A stretch of DNA of 64,000 nucleotides, taken from contig PQAF01000029.1 of the NCBI GenBank assembly GCA_003105015.1, positions 79,993 through 143,992 on the forward strand, in the 5' to 3' direction. Numbering within the stretch: position 1 is the stretch's first letter; the number at the start of each line of letters is the position of its first letter. This document shows positions 10,185 to 19,502 of the stretch, in pieces. This stretch comes from Rhodocyclales bacterium (lineage in GTDB: Bacteria; Pseudomonadota; Gammaproteobacteria; Burkholderiales; Rhodocyclaceae). Below the pieces are notes generated by a model, which saw nothing but the letters and a program-made list of their open reading frames with translations, was not told the DNA's origin and searched no databases. The translations under genes and the position numbers were made by a program.

Positions 10185-12050
10185 ATGAACCGCTATCCGC
10201 TCTGGAAATACATCCTCATCGCCGTCGCGCTGACCCTCGGCCTGCTGTACACCCTGCCCAATTTCTACGGCGAAGCGCCGGCGGTGCAGGTCTCGAGCAT
10301 CAAGACGGCGGTCAAGGTCGACGTCAAGCTGCTCGGCCGCGTCGAGGAGACCCTGAAGGCGGCGGGCATCGCCCATGACGGCCTTTTCGCCGACCAGAAC
10401 AGCGTGCGCGTCCGCTTCGGCGACACCGAGACGCAGCTCAAGGCCAGGGACACCATCGAGCGCGCGCTCAATCCGGACGCCGAGAACGCCTCCTACGTGG
10501 TGGCGCTCAACCTGCTGACGCGCTCGCCGGCCTGGCTGACCTCGCTGCGCGCCCTGCCCATGTACCTGGGCCTGGACCTGCGCGGCGGCGTGCACTTCCT
10601 GCTGCAGGTGGACATGAAGGGCGCGCTCACCAAGCGCCTCGACGCCACCGCCGCCGACCTGCGCTCGCTGATGCGCGACAAGGGCGTGCGTCACGGCGGC
10701 ATCGCCCGCGAGCGCGACCAGATCGCCATCCGCTTCCGCGACGCCGAGACGCGCAACAAGGCGCGTGCCGTCGTCGAGAACGCCCAGCCCGACCTGCTGC
10801 TGACGGAAGCCCAGGACGGCGCCGACTTCAGGTTGACGGCGGTCCTCAGGCCGGAGGCGCAGCAGCGCATCCAGGAATTCGCCATCAAGCAGAACATCAC
10901 CACCCTGCACAACCGCATCAACGAGCTGGGCGTAGCCGAGCCGGTGATCCAGCAGCAGGGCGCCGACCGCATCGTCGTGCAGCTGCCCGGCGTACAGGAC
11001 ACGGCCAAGGCGAAGGACATCCTCGGCCGCACCGCCACGCTGGAGGTGCGTCTGGTCGACGACGAGAACAGCCAGAACCCGGTAGTGATGGAGGAGGCCG
11101 CCAAGGGCCAGCCGCCGGTCGGCACCGAATACTATGTCGAGCGCAGCGGCGCGCCGCTGCTGGTGAGGAAGCAGGTCGTCCTCACCGGCGACCGCCTCAC
11201 CGACGCCCAGCCCGGCTTCGACAGCCAGACCCACGAGCCGGCGGTGCACCTGACCCTCGACTCGGCGGGCGCGCGCATCTTCAAGGACGTCACCCGCGAC
11301 AACGTCGGCAAGCGCATGGCCATCCTGCTCATCGAGAAGGGCAAGGGCGAGGTCATCACGGCGCCGGTGATCCGCACCGAGATCGGCGGCGGGCGCGTGC
11401 AGATCTCCGGCCGCATGAGCACCGTGGAGGCCAACGACGTCGCCCTGCTGCTGCGTGCAGGCTCGCTGGCCGCGCCGATGGAGATCGTCGAGGAGCGCAC
11501 CATCGGCCCGAGCCTGGGTGCCGAGAACATCGAGCGCGGCTTCAAGTCGACGCTCTACGGCTTCATCGCCATCGCCGTCTTCATGGTCATCTACTACCTG
11601 ATGTTCGGCCTCATCTCCGTGGTGGCCCTGTCGACCAACCTGCTGCTGCTGATCGCCCTGCTGTCGATGCTGCAGGCGACGCTGACCCTGCCGGGCATCG
11701 CCGCCATCGCGCTGACGCTGGGCATGGCCATCGACGCCAACGTGCTGATCAACGAGCGCATCCGCGAGGAACTGAGGAACGGCGTCACGCCGCAGGCGGC
11801 CATCGCCGCCGGCTACGAGCGCGCCTTCGGCACCATCCTCGACTCCAACGTCACCTCGCTGATCGCCGGCCTGGCGCTGCTGATCTTCGGCTCCGGCCCG
11901 GTGCGCGGTTTCGCCGTGGTGCACTGCCTCGGCATCCTGACCTCGATGTTCAGCTCGGTCGTCGTCTCGCGCGGCATCGTCAACCTGGTCTACGGCGGCC
12001 GGCGCAAGCTGGCCGGGCTGTCGATCGGCAACGTCGCCTGGAAGAAATAA
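10185..12050 (+). CDS. secD: Protein translocase subunit SecD
   Basis: Inner-membrane RND-like subunit that uses the proton motive force to drive late steps of Sec export. The 621 residues contain an N-terminal helix (about 8-25), a large periplasmic region with LGLDLRGGVHFLLQVD, and C-terminal helices with GFIAIAVFMVIYY, the LGMAIDANVLINERIREEL motif and EIVEERTIGPSLG. The size is standard for the proteobacterial form. Eleven bases separate it from secF. Confidence 0.97.
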   Translation: MNRYPLWKYILIAVALTLGLLYTLPNFYGEAPAVQVSSIKTAVKVDVKLLGRVEETLKAAGIAHDGLFADQNSVRVRFGDTETQLKARDTIERALNPDAENASYVVALNLLTRSPAWLTSLRALPMYLGLDLRGGVHFLLQVDMKGALTKRLDATAADLRSLMRDKGVRHGGIARERDQIAIRFRDAETRNKARAVVENAQPDLLLTEAQDGADFRLTAVLRPEAQQRIQEFAIKQNITTLHNRINELGVAEPVIQQQGADRIVVQLPGVQDTAKAKDILGRTATLEVRLVDDENSQNPVVMEEAAKGQPPVGTEYYVERSGAPLLVRKQVVLTGDRLTDAQPGFDSQTHEPAVHLTLDSAGARIFKDVTRDNVGKRMAILLIEKGKGEVITAPVIRTEIGGGRVQISGRMSTVEANDVALLLRAGSLAAPMEIVEERTIGPSLGAENIERGFKSTLYGFIAIAVFMVIYYLMFGLISVVALSTNLLLLIALLSMLQATLTLPGIAAIALTLGMAIDANVLINERIREELRNGVTPQAAIAAGYERAFGTILDSNVTSLIAGLALLIFGSGPVRGFAVVHCLGILTSMFSSVVVSRGIVNLVYGGRRKLAGLSIGNVAWKK

Positions 12051-12061
12051 GGGGAACCGCC

Positions 12062-12991
12062 ATGGAATTCTTCAAGATCCGCAAAGACATCCCCTTCATG
12101 CGCCATGCGCTGGTGTTCAACGTCATCTCGCTGATCACCTTCGTCGCCGCGGTGTTCTTCCTCGCCACGCGCGGGCTGCACTTCAGCGTCGAGTTCACCG
12201 GCGGCACCCTGATCGAGGTGAGCTATCCGCAGGCCGCCGACACGCAGAAGATCCGCGAATCATTGGCCAAGGCCGGCTACACCGATACCCAGGTCGCCAA
12301 TTTCGGCAGCAGCCGCGACGTCCTGATCCGCATGCCGCTCAGGCCCGGCCAGGATTCGGCCGCGCTGGGCAGCAGCATCATGGGCACGCTGCAGCAGGAT
12401 GTGGCCGGCGCCGAGCTCAAGCGCGTCGAATTCGTCGGGCCGCAGGTCGGCCGGGAACTCGCCGAGAACGGCGCCATCGCCCTGCTGCTGGTGGTGTTCG
12501 GCATCATCGTGTACCTGGCGCTGCGCTTCGAGTGGCGTTTCGCCGTCTCGGCGATCATCGCCAACCTGCACGACGTGGTGATCATCCTCGGCTTCTTCGC
12601 CTTCTTCCAGTGGGAGTTCTCGCTGCCGGTGCTGGCCGCCGTGCTGGCCGTGCTGGGCTATTCGGTGAACGAGTCGGTGGTGGTCTTCGACCGCGTGCGC
12701 GAGAACTTCCGCAAGATGCGCAAGGCGAGCGTGCCGCAGGTGATCGACAACGCCATCACCAGCACCATCAGCCGCACCATCATCACCCACGGCAGCACGC
12801 AGCTCGCCGTGCTGTCGATGCTGATCTTCGGCGGCGAGGTGCTGCACTACTTCGCGCTGGCGCTGACCATCGGCATCCTCTTCGGCATCTACTCCTCGGT
12901 GCTGGTGGCGAGCCCGCTGGTGATGTGGCTCGGCGTCTCGCGCGAACAGTTCGTCAAGCCGCAGAAGCCGAAGGAAGAGGCGGTGGTATAA
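12062..12991 (+). CDS. secF: Protein translocase subunit SecF
   Basis: Partner of SecD in the SecDF-YajC complex, 309 residues with six predicted helices. Recognisable elements are DFTGGTLIEV-like FTGGTLIEV near the N-terminus, VGRELAENGAIALLLV, and GYSVNESVVVFDRVREN followed by SRTIITHGST. It is the last gene of the queA-tgt-yajC-secDF run. A terminator lies 24 bases after its stop. Confidence 0.97.
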   Translation: MEFFKIRKDIPFMRHALVFNVISLITFVAAVFFLATRGLHFSVEFTGGTLIEVSYPQAADTQKIRESLAKAGYTDTQVANFGSSRDVLIRMPLRPGQDSAALGSSIMGTLQQDVAGAELKRVEFVGPQVGRELAENGAIALLLVVFGIIVYLALRFEWRFAVSAIIANLHDVVIILGFFAFFQWEFSLPVLAAVLAVLGYSVNESVVVFDRVRENFRKMRKASVPQVIDNAITSTISRTIITHGSTQLAVLSMLIFGGEVLHYFALALTIGILFGIYSSVLVASPLVMWLGVSREQFVKPQKPKEEAVV

Positions 12992-12999
12992 AAGTCAGT
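12991..12999 (+). repeat. AAAGTCAGT 9-mer, copy 2
   Basis: Exact copy that begins on the last base of the secF stop codon and sits just before the terminator. Confidence 0.8.
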
Positions 13000-13014
13000 C
13001 CCCGGAAGACGGCG

Positions 13015-13039
13015 AAGGCCCGCTTCGGCGGGCCTTTTT
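13015..13039 (+). terminator. Intrinsic terminator after secF
   Basis: Stem AAGGCCCGC / GCGGGCCTT with a stable TTCG tetraloop, running into TTTTT. It separates secF from the convergent DUF2322 gene. Confidence 0.93.
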
Positions 13040-13049
13040 CATGGCCGGT

Positions 13050-13364
13050 TCAGGCGAAAAAGACGTGCTTGACGCGCAGGGTGCGGCCGCCCTCGGCCAA
13101 CGCCAGCAGGCGGTCGATGTTGGGATGCTTGCCCGGGCTGGCGCGGGCGTCCTCGGTGTGCTCGGCGTACAGCTCGAGGCCGGCGCGCGCCGCCTCCGGC
13201 GTGATGGCGCCGTAGGTCTGCGCCAGGTGGTTGTAGAGGGCCAGCGAACCGACCTGGCCGGGCTTGTGCTCGATGACGGCAACTTCCTCCTCGCCGTCGA
13301 GCAGGCGGATCGCCTCGAGGTGGGCCACGCCCGGCATCTTCTTCAGATTGTCGGCGAAGGCCAT
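13050..13364 (-). CDS. DUF2322 family protein
   Basis: Soluble protein of 104 residues that I assign to the DUF2322 family from its overall wording (FADNL near the start, EHKPGQVGSLALYNHLAQ in the middle). The function is unknown. There is no signal peptide, membrane helix or cysteine. It starts one base after the purB stop on the same strand, so the two are probably co-transcribed. Confidence 0.7.
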   Translation of the reverse strand: MAFADNLKKMPGVAHLEAIRLLDGEEEVAVIEHKPGQVGSLALYNHLAQTYGAITPEAARAGLELYAEHTEDARASPGKHPNIDRLLALAEGGRTLRVKHVFFA

Positions 13365-13365
13365 G

Positions 13366-14808
<1,443 letters not shown>

Positions 14809-14870
14809 TCACGGCTGCGGCGCATCGCTGCGATGTTATAATTTCAACGAGTTCAAACAGCAGTTCGACA

Positions 14871-15479
14871 ATGAAACTGATCGGTTCCCTGACCAGCCCC
14901 TACGTGCGCAAGGCGCGCATCGTCCTCGCAGAGAAAAAAATCGAGTACGACTTCGTCCTCGACAATCCCTGGAATGCCGACACCGGCGTAACCAGGCTCA
15001 ATCCGCTGGGCAAGGTGCCCGTGCTGGTGCTCGACGACGACAGCACGCTGTTCGATTCGCGCGTCATCGTCGAGTATCTCGACGGCGTCTCCCCGAACAA
15101 CCGTCTGTTGCCCGCCGCCGGCCGCGAGCGCATCCGCACCAAGCGCTGGGAGGCGCTGGCCGACGGCGTGCTGGATGCCGCCGTGGCGGCCTTCCTCGAG
15201 GCCAAGCGGCCGAAGAAGGAGCAGAGCGCCAGCTGGATCGCGCGCCAGCGCGAGAAGATCGACCGCTCGCTGGAAATGATGTCCGAGGAACTCGGCGAGC
15301 AGCCCTGGTGCAACGGAAACGCCTTCTCGCTGGCCGACGTCGCCGTCGGCGCGGCATTGGGCTACCTGGATTTCCGCCTGGCCGACATCAAGTGGCGCGA
15401 GCGGCACGCCAACCTGGCGCGGCTGTTCGACGAACTGATGGCGCGGCCGTCCTTCGCCGAAACCGTCCCGCAGGGCTGA
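14871..15479 (+). CDS. Glutathione S-transferase-like protein (SspA/GST fold)
   Basis: Protein of 202 residues with an N-terminal thioredoxin-like domain (SLTSPYVRKARIVLAEK, NPLGKVPVLVLDDD, LFDSRVIVEYL) and a C-terminal helical domain. The cysteine-free SPYVRK motif resembles bacterial GSTs that use Ser/Tyr. The ATG at 14871 is the only start that leaves a clean domain; the sequence upstream in frame is low quality. A TATAAT at 14837-14842 could be its -10 element. The substrate is unknown. It runs convergent to mnmA across a REP-like palindrome. Confidence 0.85.
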   Translation: MKLIGSLTSPYVRKARIVLAEKKIEYDFVLDNPWNADTGVTRLNPLGKVPVLVLDDDSTLFDSRVIVEYLDGVSPNNRLLPAAGRERIRTKRWEALADGVLDAAVAAFLEAKRPKKEQSASWIARQREKIDRSLEMMSEELGEQPWCNGNAFSLADVAVGAALGYLDFRLADIKWRERHANLARLFDELMARPSFAETVPQG

Positions 15480-15545
15480 TGTAGGTCGGCCTTCAGGCCG
15501 ACGCGGCAGTCGGACGGCGATGTCGGGCTGAAGCCCGACCTACAC
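15480..15545. repeat. REP/BIME-like palindromic repeat
   Basis: Two inward-facing units, TGTAGGTCGGCCTTCAGGCC (from 15480) and its partner ending GGGCTGAAGCCCGACCTACA (at 15545). Each unit is itself a hairpin (GTCGG-CTTCAG-CCGAC type) and together they form a long cruciform. It fills the gap between the convergent GST-like and mnmA genes and may also end both transcripts. Confidence 0.8.
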
Positions 15546-15550
15546 CCGAC

Positions 15551-16642
15551 CTACTCGATGATGCCGCCGCCCAGGCACACCTTCGAATCGTAGAGCACCA
15601 CGCTCTGGCCGGGCGTCACCGCCCATTGCGGCTGGGCGAAGATCACCTCGCATCGCTCGGCGTTGACGTTCTCCACTTCGCACGGCGCGTCCGGCTGGCG
15701 GTAGCGCGTCTTCGCGGTGTAGACCCAGTGCGTGTGCGGCAGCTTGCCGTTGACCCAGGAGAGGTCGATGGCCTTCAGGCGGTCGGCCAGCAGCGCCGGA
15801 TGGTCGTGGCCCTGCACGACATAGAGGATGTTCTTCTCCATATCCTTGCCGGCAACGTACCAGGCGTCGGCGTCGCCATCCTTCTGCCCGCCGATGCCGA
15901 GGCCCTTGCGCTGGCCAAGCGTGTGGTACATCAGGCCGTGGTGCTCGCCCACCCGCTTGTCGCTGTCCAGTGTGCGGATCTCGCCGGGCCGGCGCGGGAT
16001 GTAGCGCTCCAGGAACTCCTTGAACGGCCGCTCGCCGATGAAGCAGATGCCGGTCGAGTCCTTCTTGGCGAAGTTGGGCAGGCCGGCCGCTTCCGCCATC
16101 TTCCGCACCTCGCGCTTGTACACCTCGCCGAGGGGGAACAGCGTCTTCGCCAGCTGGGCCTGGTTGAGGCGGTAGAGGAAATAGCTCTGGTCCTTGGTGC
16201 CGTCCTCGGCCTTGAGCAGCTGGAACTCCGCGCCCATCTCGGTCGGCACTTCGCGCACCTGGGCGTAGTGGCCGGTGGCGATCTTCTCCGCGCCCAGCGC
16301 CAGGGCGTGGTCGAGGAAGGCCTTGAACTTGATCTCGGCGTTGCACAGCACGTCGGGGTTGGGCGTCCTTCCGGCCTGGTACTCGTGCAGGAACTCGCTG
16401 AAGACGCGCTCCTTGTACTCCGCCGAGAAGTTAACCACCTCGAGGTCGATGCCGAGGACGTCGCAGACGGCGGCGACGTCGATGAGGTCCTGGCGCGAGG
16501 AGCAGTACTCCTCGTCGTCATCGTCCTCCCAGTTCTTCATGAACAGGCCGACGACCTTCCAGCCCTGCTGCTTGAGGAGCATCGCCGCAACGGAGGAATC
16601 CACCCCGCCCGACATGCCGACGACGACGGTGCCTTTGCTCAT
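15551..16642 (-). CDS. mnmA: tRNA 2-thiouridylase MnmA
   Basis: Cytoplasmic enzyme that thiolates U34 of Lys, Glu and Gln tRNAs. The 363 residues show the PP-loop GMSGGVDSS at the N-terminus, the catalytic cysteine region NPDVLCN, the second cysteine in [12 protein letters not shown], and ARTKYR-like [13 protein letters not shown] near the end. The start MSKGTVVV at 16642 overlaps the Nudix stop by 4 bp (ATGA). A longer in-frame reading upstream is only a shadow of the Nudix gene. Confidence 0.97.
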   Translation of the reverse strand: MSKGTVVVGMSGGVDSSVAAMLLKQQGWKVVGLFMKNWEDDDDEEYCSSRQDLIDVAAVCDVLGIDLEVVNFSAEYKERVFSEFLHEYQAGRTPNPDVLCNAEIKFKAFLDHALALGAEKIATGHYAQVREVPTEMGAEFQLLKAEDGTKDQSYFLYRLNQAQLAKTLFPLGEVYKREVRKMAEAAGLPNFAKKDSTGICFIGERPFKEFLERYIPRRPGEIRTLDSDKRVGEHHGLMYHTLGQRKGLGIGGQKDGDADAWYVAGKDMEKNILYVVQGHDHPALLADRLKAIDLSWVNGKLPHTHWVYTAKTRYRQPDAPCEVENVNAERCEVIFAQPQWAVTPGQSVVLYDSKVCLGGGIIE

Positions 16643-17094
16643 ATTTCGTAGTGTGTGATCAGGTCGAGGCTGAAACGGCGGCCGGCGAGGTAATCGCGGA
16701 TGCACTGCATGACCAGCGGGCTGCGGTGGCGGGCGTGCTCCGCCGCGATTTCCTCCGGCGTCAGCCAGAGGGCGCGCAGGATGCCGTGGTCGAGCGCACG
16801 CTCCGCCTCGACGCCGAGCAGCCGCCCGCCGAAGGCGAAGCGCAGGTAGGTCGCCTTGCCATCCGGCCGGCGCCACTGGTAGATGCCGACCAGGTATTCC
16901 GGCACGAAGCGGTGCGCCGTCTCCTCCAGCGCCTCGCGCGCCGCGGCATCGACGAGCGACTCGCCCTCGTCGAGGTGGCCGGCCGGCTGGTTGAAGCGGA
17001 TGCCGTCGTCGGTCTCCTCCTCGACCAGCAGGAAGCGCCCCTCGCGCTCGATGACCGAGGCGACGGTGACGTTGGGTTTCCAGATGCGGTCCAT
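16639..17094 (-). CDS. Nudix hydrolase (NudJ-like)
   Basis: Protein of 151 residues with a complete Nudix box: G at GHLDEGE, then seven residues, then REALEETA. Its wording ([31 protein letters not shown]) resembles the NudJ-type phosphatases that act on thiamine or nucleoside pyrophosphates; the exact substrate cannot be told from sequence. Co-transcription with mnmA is indicated by the 4-bp overlap, an arrangement common in proteobacteria. It is divergent from the KdpD-type kinase gene. Confidence 0.88.
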   Translation of the reverse strand: MDRIWKPNVTVASVIEREGRFLLVEEETDDGIRFNQPAGHLDEGESLVDAAAREALEETAHRFVPEYLVGIYQWRRPDGKATYLRFAFGGRLLGVEAERALDHGILRALWLTPEEIAAEHARHRSPLVMQCIRDYLAGRRFSLDLITHYEI

Positions 17095-17204
17095 GGCGCG
17101 ATTTTACCGGCTCCCGCCGGCCCCGGTTCATTTACGCCATTTTTATGCCGGCAGCGCTAGATTATTTCCAGTTTTGATTCCCGCCGGAGTAACTTGGCGG
17201 CGCG

Positions 17205-18791
17205 ATGAACAGGCAAGGCAAAGACATGGAGCGTCCCGTAACGTCGGCCCGCAGCGCCCCCCTCCTCCCGCACGGTCGGTGGCGGGGTTTCGCCTGGTCG
17301 ACGGCAGCCTGCCTCGGCACGACCCTGCTGGCCTCGCCGCTGCACGAACTGCTGGATCCCGCCAACATCGTCATGCTGTTTCTGCTCACGGTGGTATGGG
17401 TGGCGGTTCGCCTCGGACGCGATCCTGCCGTCCTCGCCGCCTTCCTCAGCGTGGCTTCCTTCGATTTCTTTTTCGTGCCCCCCCGCTTCTCGCTCACCGT
17501 CAGCGACGCCCAGTACCTCCTGACTTTTGCAGTCATGCTCACCGTCGCCCTGGTCATCGGTCAGCTGACCGCCCGGCTCGGACTCGAAGCCAGGACGGCG
17601 GCCCGGCGCGAGCAGCAGACGCGCGCGCTCTACGAGATGGCGCGCGACCTGTCCGGCGCCTTCGCTGCCGAACAGGTCGTCGCCATCGCCGGGAGCTTCG
17701 TCGAAGAGAACCTGTCGGCCCGAATGGCGGCCTATCTGCCCGACGACGCCGGGGTGCTGAATATCCTCGCCGGTCCCGCTGGCGGCTCGCCGGCCATCGA
17801 TGCATCCCTCGCCCGGGTGGCGTTCGAGCAGGGCGATCCGATCGGCCCGTCGAGGGCAGCCAGCGGGCCTCTGGTGCTATACCTGCCGCTCAGGGCGGCG
17901 ATGCGCGTTCGCGGCGTGCTGGCCGTGGCATTGGCGGACCCTGCGGACGAACTGTCCGCCGAACAGGCCGGGATTCTCGACGCAGTGGCCTCCCTCGTCG
18001 CCATCGCCAGTGAACGCCTGCACTTCGTTGCCGTCGCCCAGGATGCCCTGTTGCGCGTCGAATCGGAACGCCTGCGCAACACCCTGCTGTCGGCGGTCTC
18101 CCACGACCTGCGCACGCCCCTGACCGCGCTGGTCGGACTGTCGGACGCCCTGATCCTCACCGGCGACGCACTGCCGGCAAGCAAGCGGGAGACGGCCGAG
18201 GCGATCCGCGACGAGGCCTTGCGCATGAACAGCGTGGTGAGCAACCTGCTCGACATGGCGCGGCTGCAGGCCGGCGTCGTGCGGTTGCGCAAGGAATGGC
18301 AACCCGTCGAAGAGGTCGTCGGCAGCAGCCTGAAGCACATGGAGTCGCGCCTGCAGAAGCACCGCGTCCGTACCGCCCTGCAATCCGACCTGCCGCTGCT
18401 GGAATTCGACGCCGTGCTCGTCGAGCGGGTGTTGTGCAACCTCGTCGACAACGCGGTGAAATACGCGCCGCCCGACAGCGAGGTGGCCATCGAGGCACGG
18501 CGCTGCGAGGCGGGCGTGGAAATCTCCGTCAGCGATGACGGGCCCGGCCTGGCGCCGGGCAGCGAATCATCGATCTTCGAAAAGTTCGTGCGCGGCCAGC
18601 CCGAGTCGGCCACGTCGGGCGTCGGCCTGGGCCTGGCCATCTGCCGCGCCATCGTGGAAGCTCACGGCGGCAGCATCCGCGCCGAGAACCGCCCCGGCGG
18701 CGGCGCGCGCATCGCCTTCACGTTGCCCGTCGGAGAAGCCCCGGCGCTCGATGCCGCACTGATCGCCCGGCTCGAAGGGGAACTTCCATGA
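17205..18791 (+). CDS. KdpD-type sensor histidine kinase lacking the N-terminal KdpD/Usp domains
   Basis: Potassium/turgor-type sensor kinase of 528 residues. It begins directly with the four-helix DUF4118 membrane domain of KdpD (helices between about 27 and 130, with FDFFFVPPRFSLTV). A GAF-like region (about 145-280), HisKA with SHDLRTPLTAL (His300) and HATPase with GVGLGLAICRAIVEAHGG follow. The KdpD N-terminal ATP-binding and universal-stress domains, about 370 residues in full-length KdpD, are absent; upstream is a divergent gene, so they are not hidden by a frameshift. The start may be ATG 17205 or ATG 17226, which has the better AAGG spacing. It overlaps the regulator gene by ATGA and sits upstream of kup, not kdpFABC. 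Confidence 0.88.
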   Translation: MNRQGKDMERPVTSARSAPLLPHGRWRGFAWSTAACLGTTLLASPLHELLDPANIVMLFLLTVVWVAVRLGRDPAVLAAFLSVASFDFFFVPPRFSLTVSDAQYLLTFAVMLTVALVIGQLTARLGLEARTAARREQQTRALYEMARDLSGAFAAEQVVAIAGSFVEENLSARMAAYLPDDAGVLNILAGPAGGSPAIDASLARVAFEQGDPIGPSRAASGPLVLYLPLRAAMRVRGVLAVALADPADELSAEQAGILDAVASLVAIASERLHFVAVAQDALLRVESERLRNTLLSAVSHDLRTPLTALVGLSDALILTGDALPASKRETAEAIRDEALRMNSVVSNLLDMARLQAGVVRLRKEWQPVEEVVGSSLKHMESRLQKHRVRTALQSDLPLLEFDAVLVERVLCNLVDNAVKYAPPDSEVAIEARRCEAGVEISVSDDGPGLAPGSESSIFEKFVRGQPESATSGVGLGLAICRAIVEAHGGSIRAENRPGGGARIAFTLPVGEAPALDAALIARLEGELP

Positions 18792-19474
18792 GCGAGCCGG
18801 CACCCGTCGTCATCGTCGTGGAGGACGAAAGGCAGATCCGCCGCTTCGTACGCTCGGCGCTGGAGGAAATCGGCTGCCGCGTGTTCGAGGCGGAAACGGC
18901 CGCGCAAGGCCTGACCGAGGCGGGCACGCGCAAGCCCGCGCTGGTGGTGCTGGACCTCGGGCTGCCGGACCGGGACGGCGTGGACTTCATCCGCGACCTG
19001 AGGAACTGGTCCGGCGTGCCGGTGATCGTGCTCTCGGCGCGCGCCGAGGAGTCCGACAAGATCGCGGCACTGGATGCCGGCGCCGATGACTACCTCTCGA
19101 AGCCGTTCGGCGTCGGCGAATTGCTCGCCCGCGTCCGTGCCCTCCTGCGGCGCCAGGCGGCCGGCGAGGGTTCGCCGGAATTCGCCTTCGGCGACGTTCG
19201 TGTCGACCTGGCCCGCCGCGCGGTGGAACGCAGCGGGCAACCGGTCCACCTCACGCCCATCGAGTACCGCCTGCTCACACTCCTGCTCGCCAACGCCGGC
19301 AAGGTGCTGACCCACCGCCAACTGCTGAAAGCGGTGTGGGGGCCGGCCTACGTCGACAGCAGCCACTACCTGCGCATCTACGTCGGCCACCTGCGCCAAA
19401 AACTCGAAGCGGACCCGGCGCAACCGCGCCACCTGCTGACGGAAACCGGCGTCGGTTACCGCTTCCAGCCCTGA
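18788..19474 (+). CDS. KdpE-type response regulator
   Basis: OmpR-family transcription factor of 228 residues. The receiver domain has acidic pocket residues in VVEDER, phospho-acceptor Asp56 in VLDLGLPD, and KPFGVGELLARVRALLRR. It is followed by a winged-helix domain ending YVGHLRQKLE...ETGVGYRF. It is coupled to the kinase by a 4-bp overlap and followed 28 bp later by kup. KdpE relatives bind upstream of potassium transporter genes, and here the natural target is kup and perhaps its own operon. Confidence 0.92.
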   Translation: MSEPAPVVIVVEDERQIRRFVRSALEEIGCRVFEAETAAQGLTEAGTRKPALVVLDLGLPDRDGVDFIRDLRNWSGVPVIVLSARAEESDKIAALDAGADDYLSKPFGVGELLARVRALLRRQAAGEGSPEFAFGDVRVDLARRAVERSGQPVHLTPIEYRLLTLLLANAGKVLTHRQLLKAVWGPAYVDSSHYLRIYVGHLRQKLEADPAQPRHLLTETGVGYRFQP

Positions 19475-19502
19475 AGCCATTTACGCGAGGACCGACCGCA
19501 TA

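Noticed and set aside
15551..17131. Apparent fusion of a 160-residue N-terminal domain to MnmA
   Set aside because: The N-terminal part is an out-of-frame reading of the Nudix gene; MnmA starts at ATG 16642.
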